A stretch of 13,077 nt of DNA from an uncultured Flavihumibacter sp. (GTDB lineage: Bacteria; Bacteroidota; Bacteroidia; Chitinophagales; Chitinophagaceae). Of the stretch, positions 1 through 7,602 are shown piece after piece. Within the stretch, counting starts at the first letter, position 1. Every line of letters starts with the position of its first letter. The stretch covers positions 1 to 13,077 of the forward strand of contig CAMLPA010000045.1 of assembly GCA_946481605.1 (NCBI GenBank). The letters run 5' to 3'. The notes under the pieces were generated by a model, which saw only the letters and a list, made by a program, of their open reading frames with translations, made no database searches and was not told where the DNA came from. The position numbers were made by a program, and so were the translations under genes.

Positions 1-1674
1 GGATACTACAGCTACAACGATAAAACGTACACTGTTTACAACCGTTCCGCGCTCAGTTACATTAAAACGGTTAACAGGCATAACTTCAACGCTTTTGTGT
101 TCAATGAACTGTCTTCTTATGGTTTCAGGGCGAATGCAATTGAACTGAACCAGACCAGCAACGACCAGATCGAAGGTCCGGTGGGTTACAACTGGACCCT
201 CTCCCGCGGCGGTACACTCAACAATGCGAAAGATACCCGTATCCACGGTTATGGCGGTACCATCTCTTATAACTTCGATACCAAATACGTGATCGACCTG
301 AGTTATCGTTGGGACGGAACTTCTACCAACGGACCCACCACCGGTTATACCCAAAACCCTTCGGTGAGTGCGCGCTGGAACTTTAACCGCGAAAACTTCT
401 TTGCCGATAAGGCCTGGCTCAGTTACGGTTCCATCAGGGCCGGATGGGGAAAGAACATCGTGCCCACCGGAAGTATCTTCGATGCCTACGGAACATACAG
501 CATCGGCAACAACTACAATGATGATCCCACTGTTTACATCAACTGGGGCAATATTCCGAACGACAATTTCAAACCCCAAACCAAAACCAAGTTCAACCTC
601 GGCTTCGAACTCGGTTTCCTGAACAACGCCATCAATACCACGGTGGAAACTTACTACGAATCGATGGACAATGAAGTGATGGAAGTACCACTTTCTGTAG
701 AGAATGGATTCTCCACCATCAAATCGAACGAAAGAAGTATGGTGAACTACGGCTATGAAATCACCGCCATGTTCCGGTTGCTGCCCCAGGGCCGTCCGTT
801 GCAATGGACCGTTTCAGGCACTTACGCCCTCAACAACCCCGTACTGACAAGATTACCAAACAACGAGCGCCAGCGGGTACAGAATTTTACAGACTCCGAT
901 AATTCGGGTGTGCCCATCGTTTACCGTCTTGGCATGTCGCCCTTCTCCAACCTGGTGTACCATACCGCAGGCGTATTCGCCAGCACCGCGGATGTACCCG
1001 TGAATCCACAAACCGGATTGCGCTTGCAGAACGGAAGGAATACCGGCGTTTATTTCCAGGGTGGAGATCCCATGTTCACGGATATCAATGGTGATTACAT
1101 TATCGATGAACAGGACCTGGTTTCAGCCGGTAACCCGTTACCGAGAATTACAGGCGGATTCAACTCACTGACTACTTACAAAAACTTCACCCTGAGTGTG
1201 AACCTTTCTTACACCATAAAAAGGGATTTGCTGAACAGCGCGTTGTCTGAAACTTTCCGCAACTTCTACAATCCTACTGCTGCCAATGCACTGGTACCGA
1301 TTGATGAATATGATTTCTGGAAGCCATCCGCGGATGATAAAGCCAGCGGCAGCGCAAATGCCACTTATCCGAATCCGTTCGATTTCAGAAGAGCGAACCT
1401 GATTCAGCCTTACCGTTACAATCAAACGCTTTTCATGGAAGATGGTTCTTACTGGAAGATCAACAACATCACCCTGAAATACAACTTTAACAGGAACTGG
1501 ACCAGGAGCATCGGGGTTACATCCGCCAATGTTTATTTAACACTCAACAACGTGTACACCTTCTCTAACTACTCCGGGCCTGATCCCGAACTGGTAAGCC
1601 AACTGGGAAGAGATGTTTCCGGCGGGTACCCCAACAGAAGGAGTATGGCCGTGGGCATGAACATTCAATTCTAA
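1..1674 (+). CDS. SusC/RagA-family TonB-dependent outer-membrane transporter, C-terminal half (5' partial)
   Basis: The reading frame is open from the first base, giving 557 residues. SusC proteins usually run to about 1000-1100 residues, so the signal peptide, carboxypeptidase-like domain, TonB box and plug lie left of the window. What remains is beta-barrel: alternating aromatic/polar strands, a C-terminal aromatic end (GMNIQF) typical of outer-membrane barrels, and late SusC signatures such as the DPE-containing loop near residues 527-531. Residues 361-372 read DINGDYIIDEQD, which fits a 12-residue EF-hand-like calcium loop and precedes a GNPLPRITGGF stretch; this pair is usual in SusC proteins. 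In the family, SusC forms the transport channel under a SusD lid and imports oligosaccharides or peptides using TonB energy. The next gene, 18 bases on, is the SusD partner. The substrate cannot be read from the barrel. Confidence 0.95.
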   Translation, partial: GYYSYNDKTYTVYNRSALSYIKTVNRHNFNAFVFNELSSYGFRANAIELNQTSNDQIEGPVGYNWTLSRGGTLNNAKDTRIHGYGGTISYNFDTKYVIDLSYRWDGTSTNGPTTGYTQNPSVSARWNFNRENFFADKAWLSYGSIRAGWGKNIVPTGSIFDAYGTYSIGNNYNDDPTVYINWGNIPNDNFKPQTKTKFNLGFELGFLNNAINTTVETYYESMDNEVMEVPLSVENGFSTIKSNERSMVNYGYEITAMFRLLPQGRPLQWTVSGTYALNNPVLTRLPNNERQRVQNFTDSDNSGVPIVYRLGMSPFSNLVYHTAGVFASTADVPVNPQTGLRLQNGRNTGVYFQGGDPMFTDINGDYIIDEQDLVSAGNPLPRITGGFNSLTTYKNFTLSVNLSYTIKRDLLNSALSETFRNFYNPTAANALVPIDEYDFWKPSADDKASGSANATYPNPFDFRRANLIQPYRYNQTLFMEDGSYWKINNITLKYNFNRNWTRSIGVTSANVYLTLNNVYTFSNYSGPDPELVSQLGRDVSGGYPNRRSMAVGMNIQF

Positions 1675-1692
1675 ACCGGGAAAGAAAGCAGG

Positions 1693-3279
1693 ATGCTAAA
1701 CAGAAAATCGACAACAATGAAACACAGACTGATCCATATATTACTGGTTTGCGCCGTGGCTGCCACAGGCTCCGGTTGCAAGAAGTTCCTGAACCTCGAT
1801 CCGCTGAGCAACCTCTCCGGAAACAACTTCTGGACCACCGAAGAGGACGTGGACAATTATACCAACGGCCTGTTTGAACTGTACCGCGCCGCCACTTTCA
1901 GGAGCAACATGAAATCGCCCGGAGGATCGGATGAATTTCCTTTCTTCGCTTTTTCCGGCGACATGCGTTTCGCGCCGGTGTATGAACCTTCCAACAGCGG
2001 ATGGGGACGTACCTATGTACAGTTCCTGCGTACCAATAACCTCAATCCCATTGTGCGTGGTACTTTTGGGTGGAGTGGCAACAACTGGTCTACTATATTT
2101 AATACTTCGCGTTTCATGAACTGGGACCGTTTGTTCAAGGTTGTGGCTGGTGCCAATGTGTTGGTGCAGGAAGTAGATGGCGTAGCCGTACTCTCCGATG
2201 AAATGAAAGCGAAATACAAGGCTGAAGGCGTGTTCATGCGCAATATGGCTTACTTTACCATGGTGCGTCTTTACGGCGATGTGCCTTATTATACCAATGC
2301 TTACAATTCCACGCCACTGGCCCGCACGAATATGATTGAAGTGTTGAAGAAATGCGTGGCCGATATGGAAGCACATTATCAGAACCTGCCCTGGACCTAT
2401 AACGACGCGGCAAGAAGAGCGGTGCGTGGCATGCGTGGCGGCGCCCTGGCGCTGATGATGCACATGAACATGTGGCTTGCTTCATTTGATCCCGGAAACG
2501 CCACCGATCACTATACGAAAACTGTGGCGTTCGGCGAAGAACTGATCAATGAAAACGGCGGCGCTTACGAACTGCTTCCTTACGACAACGGAAATTTCCG
2601 GGTAGTGTTCCGTGGCCGTTCCAAAGAAGGATTGTTTGAAATGCCACAGAACTCCAACTACGGCGAAAGCTTCGGCTGGTCTTATTATTCCGACCATGTT
2701 ACGCGTGCCTTTGTGGGCGGTACCACCACCAGGAGAAATACTTATCTGTATTATGCGCAGGCTTTCCTGGATGAAATTTATCCCAGCGGGGAACCCGATA
2801 TCCGGCGGTCAGATTGGTACGATGGTATCTATTCCACTACCGGTGAATTCTGGCTCACCAAATACAGCAATATCTTCCAGACTGAAAACAACGCTACTTA
2901 TGTGGACGACAGCCAGATCGTTTTCCGCCTGGGTGAATCTTACCTGATGCTGGCCGAAGCTTATGCGGCACTGAGCCGTAACGAAGAAGCCATCACCATG
3001 TTGAATACCATCCGTAACAGGGCACGCGCCACCGTATATTCTGGTCCGGGTGGAGACGAACTGAAAGAGGCGATATGGTATGAGCGTTGTAAGGAGTTGA
3101 TAGGAGAGGGACATTTCTCTTATGATATGATCCGTACCAGGAACGTGCTTGATCCTGACCTCAGCTTCGGCAACACGATCTCGCCCGAAGATTTCAAGAA
3201 CGGCGCATGGACCTGGCCCCTCAGCAATGCCGTGCGCAACAATAACCCGAACGTTACTTTAAATAATTACTGGAATTAA
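1693..3279 (+). CDS. SusD/RagB-family nutrient-binding outer-membrane lipoprotein
   Basis: The 528-residue length is normal for SusD. The N-terminus has a hydrophobic signal segment (about residues 12-28) ending in a lipobox with Cys29, followed by KKFLNLDPLSN, a typical mature SusD start. The C-terminal part carries the family's helical TPR-like signature: FRLGESYLMLAEAYAAL (412-428), then NEEAITMLNTIRNRA, and an IWYERCKELIGEG segment (from residue 461). SusD proteins form the hinged, substrate-binding lid of the SusC channel, and the preceding gene is that SusC. Two in-frame ATGs compete. The one used here follows a purine-rich stretch ending AGG; the one at 1717 (MKHRLIH...) gives a more classical signal peptide. 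The ligand is not predictable from sequence; from the neighbouring M60 peptidase, a glycopeptide or glycan is plausible. Confidence 0.95.
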   Translation: MLNRKSTTMKHRLIHILLVCAVAATGSGCKKFLNLDPLSNLSGNNFWTTEEDVDNYTNGLFELYRAATFRSNMKSPGGSDEFPFFAFSGDMRFAPVYEPSNSGWGRTYVQFLRTNNLNPIVRGTFGWSGNNWSTIFNTSRFMNWDRLFKVVAGANVLVQEVDGVAVLSDEMKAKYKAEGVFMRNMAYFTMVRLYGDVPYYTNAYNSTPLARTNMIEVLKKCVADMEAHYQNLPWTYNDAARRAVRGMRGGALALMMHMNMWLASFDPGNATDHYTKTVAFGEELINENGGAYELLPYDNGNFRVVFRGRSKEGLFEMPQNSNYGESFGWSYYSDHVTRAFVGGTTTRRNTYLYYAQAFLDEIYPSGEPDIRRSDWYDGIYSTTGEFWLTKYSNIFQTENNATYVDDSQIVFRLGESYLMLAEAYAALSRNEEAITMLNTIRNRARATVYSGPGGDELKEAIWYERCKELIGEGHFSYDMIRTRNVLDPDLSFGNTISPEDFKNGAWTWPLSNAVRNNNPNVTLNNYWN

Positions 3280-3299
3280 GGATCCATAAACCAACGCAG

Positions 3300-4052
3300 A
3301 TGATACCAGTTAAAAAAACAGGAGCAATCTCCATATTCCTGCTGATTCTTTTCAGCGGCTGTAAAAAAAGCAACTACCAGGATGGCGGTGTGCTGGACCC
3401 GGTTTTCAAGGGCTCATCCATGGAATACCTGGAATCGGGGAAAGGCATGTTTGATACATTGAATAAGGTTATCCGTTTCGCCGGAATGGAAGCAACCCTC
3501 CGCAACCAGGAGGTGACTTTCTTCGCGCCACCGGATCCCACTATCCAGCTCACGATCCGTTTAACGAATATGCTGCTCTATTCTTATGGAAAAGATACCA
3601 TCAGAAGAGTGGAGCAGGTAAAACCAGAAGTCTGGAAAAAAATGCTGGGCAAATATATGTTCGCGCACAAAAAATCATTGAATGATTACCCGCAGATAGA
3701 CTTCCTGAACATTCCTGTTTTTCCCGGACAGCCTTATGTTTCACTGGAAGGATCGGTGATGAACGTTGGCGTTGATTATGAAGATGCAGGTGGCATTCAG
3801 TATGCCGGCCTCAGAACTTTATACCTGTCATATATCAGGTCCATGTCTGCGCCTTCTAATTCCCTGTTGTCGGCTGGCGTTGCCACATCCAATATTCAAA
3901 CGGACAATGGCTATATTCACGTGCTCCGTTATGCGCTGAGTGGATTTGCCCTTGATCCCTCGCTGAACGACCTTGATCTTTCCACGCATTTTTTCGGTTT
4001 CGACCCTTTTCTGTTTTACAACGAGGCATTGAACGCGGGCATAGATCCATAA
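3300..4052 (+). CDS. Fasciclin (FAS1) domain lipoprotein
   Basis: The 250-residue protein has a short signal segment and a lipobox ending at Cys21 (CKKSNYQDGG), so it is predicted to be lipid-anchored. Residues about 40-215 fit a single, diverged FAS1 domain. The opening helix ends in TLNKVIRFAGMEATL, then comes an H1-like strand VTFFAPPDP (72-80, compare the family's FAPT/D pattern) and an H2-like hairpin ATSNIQTDNGYIHVLRY (195-211, compare the family's SNG-IHVID pattern). FAS1 domains generally mediate adhesion or binding of proteins or glycans; they are not enzymes. The gene sits 20 bases after susD and 34 before the next gene, so it probably serves the same surface complex as an accessory binding subunit. 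That role is inferred. The central part, residues 85-150, is poorly conserved with what I know of FAS1. Confidence 0.8.
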   Translation: MIPVKKTGAISIFLLILFSGCKKSNYQDGGVLDPVFKGSSMEYLESGKGMFDTLNKVIRFAGMEATLRNQEVTFFAPPDPTIQLTIRLTNMLLYSYGKDTIRRVEQVKPEVWKKMLGKYMFAHKKSLNDYPQIDFLNIPVFPGQPYVSLEGSVMNVGVDYEDAGGIQYAGLRTLYLSYIRSMSAPSNSLLSAGVATSNIQTDNGYIHVLRYALSGFALDPSLNDLDLSTHFFGFDPFLFYNEALNAGIDP

Positions 4053-4086
4053 AGCAATTCTGTTCCACCATTCTCAACTGAAAATT

Positions 4087-5730
4087 ATGAGCAAAACGCA
4101 TCGATCATACATGAAAAAATACTGGCTGCTGCCGGCAGGCATGGCGCTGTTCCTGTTTGCCTGCACGAAAGACAATCAAACCAGGGTGCAATTGTATCCC
4201 GAAGGACCAAAGGCTGAGATCAGGTTCCTGGATGGACTTCCCAGTCCCTCGCAGGGAAGGGCAGGTGCGCCCATTACTTTTAAAGTACTCGGGCTCAAAG
4301 GCAAGGAGAATAATTTCAAATTCCTGATGGGACAACTGGAAACCGAAGTAATAACCGTAACGGATAGCACTGTTACGGTGCGTGTGCCGGAAGATGCCAT
4401 TACCGGCGGAGCCGCTGTAGTGTACGACAACCAATATTATTTCGGTCCTCAATTCCGGGTAAGGGGCAATATTACAATTGACCCGGCTTTCAACGCTTTC
4501 AACGGCGCTGAAGGGACCATATATGACGTTGTGCCCGCTACAGGGTTGGCCAACAACTATATTGTGGCCGGTTTTTTCACCAACTACCAGAACCAGGGTA
4601 CGCCTGCGGCGCCGATCATTAACCTGGCCCGGATCAACGAAACGGGAGCACCTATGACTGCTACCAACGACAGGCTGCTCACGCGCACCGGTACTGAAGG
4701 TGGGGCAATCTATTCGATAGCTCCCATGTCCACCTCGCAATACCTGATCTCCGGTTTTTTCTCCAAATACAATGAAAGAGACGGGATCAGTTCCATTACC
4801 CGGGTGTACCAACGGGCGCAATTGGATACTGCTGTTGTCACACTTGTGAACCCTGATCCGATCAACAATCCGAATGACGACAGGGATACTGTTGCCACCT
4901 TCAATGGCGGTGTGAACGGTACCATCCGGCGCGCTTTTGAAACCGCTTCCGGACAAATTATCGCAGTGGGCTCTTTTACCCAATACCAAAGCTATTTTTA
5001 CGAGCGTTCCAGCAAGACCGCTAAAATAACCGACCGTGTTCTGATGAATACCGTATTGCGCATGAACAGCAACGGTACACTGGATTCCACTTTCAATTAC
5101 GACCTGGCTTTGCACCGCGGCAAACCCGGGGTGAACGGCGTTGTTTCGGAGGCCTTGCGTATTTCAGGCAACCGCATCGTGATCGTGGGCAATTTCACCA
5201 ACTACAACGGCAGCGCTGCCGGCAGGATCGTTGCAGTCAATGAAAGCGACGGCTCCGTTGCCACCAACTTCAATACCGGTACAGGAGCAGACGGGCTGAT
5301 TACCGCCGCCACATACAATGCCACCACAGGAAGAATACTGCTCACGGGCGAGTTCAGGAATTTTAACGGAACACCCGTGAACGGCGTGGTGATGCTGAAA
5401 ACGGACGGCTCCATTGATACAGGGTTTACCCTTGCACCCGTTGAAGGTGGAATGGTCACTTTCGCTTCCCAGCTCAATTCAGGTAAAATACTCATCGCCG
5501 GTAGTTTCCAGAAATACAATGGGAAGATCCGACCCGGTTTCGGTGTATTGGATGCCGCTGGAAATGCTATTCAGGGCTATAACAACTTAGGCGCCTTCAG
5601 CGGAACCGTGCACAAAGCGTTAGAAAGAACCACCGAACAGGGGTATCCGGGCGTAATACTCGTGGGCAACTTTACCCGGTTCGATAACACAGAAGTAAGG
5701 AATATCGTGTTCCTTGAAATCAGGAACTAA
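4087..5730 (+). CDS. Lipoprotein with IPT/TIG-like domain and seven-repeat (delta-60/DUF5122-type) predicted beta-propeller
   Basis: 547 residues with a signal peptide and lipobox ending at Cys26 (CTKDN). Residues about 42-126 look like an Ig-like IPT/TIG domain (DUF5008-type in my recollection), with a VTDSTVTVRVPEDA strand near its end. From residue 130 on, one motif recurs seven times: small or aliphatic residues, Gly, any residue, Phe, two residues, Tyr/Phe, Asn/Gln. Copies start near 158, 219, 291, 364, 417, 468 and 523 (for example IVIVGNFTNYNG and ILIAGSFQKYNG). Linking phrases such as NGTLDSTFN and DGSIDTGF match delta-60 repeats, known to form propeller blades. Ig-like plus propeller with a lipid anchor resembles surface glycan-binding proteins of SusCD loci; that role is inferred. 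An in-frame ATG at 4111 (MKKYWLL...) may be the true start. The next gene begins only 3 bases after the stop. Confidence 0.8.
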   Translation: MSKTHRSYMKKYWLLPAGMALFLFACTKDNQTRVQLYPEGPKAEIRFLDGLPSPSQGRAGAPITFKVLGLKGKENNFKFLMGQLETEVITVTDSTVTVRVPEDAITGGAAVVYDNQYYFGPQFRVRGNITIDPAFNAFNGAEGTIYDVVPATGLANNYIVAGFFTNYQNQGTPAAPIINLARINETGAPMTATNDRLLTRTGTEGGAIYSIAPMSTSQYLISGFFSKYNERDGISSITRVYQRAQLDTAVVTLVNPDPINNPNDDRDTVATFNGGVNGTIRRAFETASGQIIAVGSFTQYQSYFYERSSKTAKITDRVLMNTVLRMNSNGTLDSTFNYDLALHRGKPGVNGVVSEALRISGNRIVIVGNFTNYNGSAAGRIVAVNESDGSVATNFNTGTGADGLITAATYNATTGRILLTGEFRNFNGTPVNGVVMLKTDGSIDTGFTLAPVEGGMVTFASQLNSGKILIAGSFQKYNGKIRPGFGVLDAAGNAIQGYNNLGAFSGTVHKALERTTEQGYPGVILVGNFTRFDNTEVRNIVFLEIRN

Positions 5731-5733
5731 CCC

Positions 5734-7551
5734 ATGCTGAACATTAAAACATTGAAGATGCGCAAGAACATTTTTCATACTTTAATAGGAGTGGCTGCCA
5801 TAGCGGTTGCCACTAGTACCTATACCTCCTGTAATAAACCTTTTGAACCAACTTTACAGGAAGATTTCGGCACCGATGGCGGCGTTTCCAAAACGCAGAA
5901 AATGCTGGTGATAGTAGTGGACGGCGCCGTAGGGCTTGAAGTACAGAAAATTCAGCCCCCCTATATTTCCGTGCTCACCGACAACTCTATTTACTCCTGG
6001 AACGGACTCACGGATACCCGTAAAACGCCCGTTACCAATGCACTCGGCTGGACCAGTCTGCTCACCGGCGTAAACCAGGATAAACACAATGTGACCGGGG
6101 AAGATTTCACCGGCAACCAGTTGCAGCAATATCCTTCCGTATTTTCCAGGTTAAAGCAATTGCGCCCCGAATGGCGCACAGCAGCGTATGGCGCTTCCCA
6201 GGCGTTCATCACCAACCTGGCTGCAGACGCCACTGAAAAAGCTACTTTTTCCGGAAACGATGAAGCTGTAGCTGATGCAACATTGAACGATATCGCCACC
6301 AAAGATTCACGGCTGATCGTGGCGCAGTTTCACGATGTTGACCTGGCCGGACAGGCAGGTGGCTATTCCGAAGCAGATGCGGGCTACAAAGCTGCTGTGC
6401 TGAAAACGGATACCTATATCCGTGAGTTGGTAGAAGCATTGGGCAGAAGATCTACTTACAACCTGGAAAACTGGATGATCATTGTTACTTCCAACAAAGG
6501 TTCTGTTGTGGCCGATGATCCTGTTGCTGCCGATAAGCTGGCTTACGATGACTCCAGAAGGAATACCTTTTTTGTTTGTTATGCCCCCAATCTGAAAGTG
6601 AATTACCGTCCAGGTTCACTGCCTTTTTCTGGCAATACGCCTGTGTATCAGGGTGGCGCGCAACAGGCAACCAAAGCGCAAACACTGAATGCTGGAAGCA
6701 CATTGGATATTGGCGCTTCGGGCAGCTATACCATCGAATGCAAAGTGCGGATACCCACAGGGAACTATTATTACCCGGCCATACTTTCCAAAAGAGCAAG
6801 CTTCTCGGGCGGTGTGGTAGGATGGGTTTTCTTCCTGGAAGCCAATTTCTGGATGGTGAACTTCGGACAAACAGGGTTGGGAAACAGGCAAATCCGCGGA
6901 CACGCAATTTCTGATGGAAAATGGCACACACTCACTGTAACAATTAAGCAGGTAGATGCCACTACAAGAAGGGTAGAAACTTTTACAGACGGCATCTATT
7001 ATGATGGCGGGATTACTGACGGTACGCGGAATATTCATTCTTACGGAAACCTGAACAGTCCGGCACCACTTACTTTCGGACAACTCGGAGGGGACGATGT
7101 TACAGGGCTTAAGAATTACAATATTACAGATGTGAAAATTTATGACACAGCCTTTAGCAGGGAGTACATCGCTGCAAACTATTGCAGAACAAGCCATCCG
7201 CAGGAAGAAACCAATACTTTAGATAATCTCCTGGCGTATTGGTCCTGCCGTGATATCGCGAAAGTTAATGTGAATGGTACAGAGCGTGAAGCCTTGCTGG
7301 CGCAGTCTGGAAAAATTACCGATCAACAGGTATTGAGCAGTCTCGCTATGCCACTTACCGGCTCTTATGGCAAAACAAGTTTTGTGGAAGTGGTGAATGG
7401 AATATGCCCCACACCCGACGCGAATTCTTACAAAGTGGTACCTAACTCGGTTGACCTTGTAACCCAGTTGATGGCCTGGATGGGCGTTATGCCTACGAAA
7501 GAATGGGGGCTGGATGGAAGTACCTGGCTTACTTCCTACATGAATCTCTAA
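5734..7551 (+). CDS. Lipoprotein with degenerate alkaline-phosphatase/phosphodiesterase-like core and inserted LamG domain (copy 1)
   Basis: 605 residues; lipobox ends at Cys33. Residues 56-290 follow the alkaline phosphatase/nucleotide pyrophosphatase superfamily: VVDG (Asp63), a TSLLTGVNQDKHNV segment (107-120), VDLAGQAGGYS (202-212), a TDTYIREL helix and IIVTSNKGS (249-257). In active family members the third and fifth motifs read D-x-x-G-H and S-D-H-G. Here Asp203 is kept, but Gln207, Asn254 and Lys255 replace metal ligands, so hydrolase activity is doubtful. Residues about 318-480 fit a LamG/concanavalin-like lectin domain (SYTIECKVRIP, DGKWHTLTV, NITDVKIYD). The C-terminus (570-599, VDLVTQLMAWMGV then WGLDGSTW) corresponds to the region named DUF4983 in my recollection. 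It begins 3 bases after the previous stop; an ATG at 5758 (MRKNIF) is an equally good start. It is a diverged paralogue of the gene at 9646-11382. Function is probably binding, but a changed hydrolase is not excluded. Confidence 0.8.
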   Translation: MLNIKTLKMRKNIFHTLIGVAAIAVATSTYTSCNKPFEPTLQEDFGTDGGVSKTQKMLVIVVDGAVGLEVQKIQPPYISVLTDNSIYSWNGLTDTRKTPVTNALGWTSLLTGVNQDKHNVTGEDFTGNQLQQYPSVFSRLKQLRPEWRTAAYGASQAFITNLAADATEKATFSGNDEAVADATLNDIATKDSRLIVAQFHDVDLAGQAGGYSEADAGYKAAVLKTDTYIRELVEALGRRSTYNLENWMIIVTSNKGSVVADDPVAADKLAYDDSRRNTFFVCYAPNLKVNYRPGSLPFSGNTPVYQGGAQQATKAQTLNAGSTLDIGASGSYTIECKVRIPTGNYYYPAILSKRASFSGGVVGWVFFLEANFWMVNFGQTGLGNRQIRGHAISDGKWHTLTVTIKQVDATTRRVETFTDGIYYDGGITDGTRNIHSYGNLNSPAPLTFGQLGGDDVTGLKNYNITDVKIYDTAFSREYIAANYCRTSHPQEETNTLDNLLAYWSCRDIAKVNVNGTEREALLAQSGKITDQQVLSSLAMPLTGSYGKTSFVEVVNGICPTPDANSYKVVPNSVDLVTQLMAWMGVMPTKEWGLDGSTWLTSYMNL

Positions 7552-7602
7552 ACATACTGAACGAATTAATTGCTGGCCAAACCTTAACATAAACAAACTA
7601 GG

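Noticed and set aside
1081..1116. EF-hand-like loop in SusC read as a dockerin or special calcium domain
   Set aside because: A single D-x-N-x-D loop at this place is usual in SusC proteins and there is no second copy as in dockerins.
1741..2463. Long open frame on the - strand, 240 codons
   Set aside because: It lies wholly inside susD, the translation shows no family signal or plausible domain, and the + strand protein is certain. Codon bias of the sense gene leaves the opposite strand open.
4105..5115. Long open frame on the - strand, 336 codons
   Set aside because: It is antisense to the propeller lipoprotein. The translated text is rich in His, Arg and Cys without a recognisable domain, and the sense protein has clear repeats and a lipobox.
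6576..6914. Second + strand open frame of 112 codons
   Set aside because: It overlaps LamG copy 1 out of frame and has no domain or start-site support.
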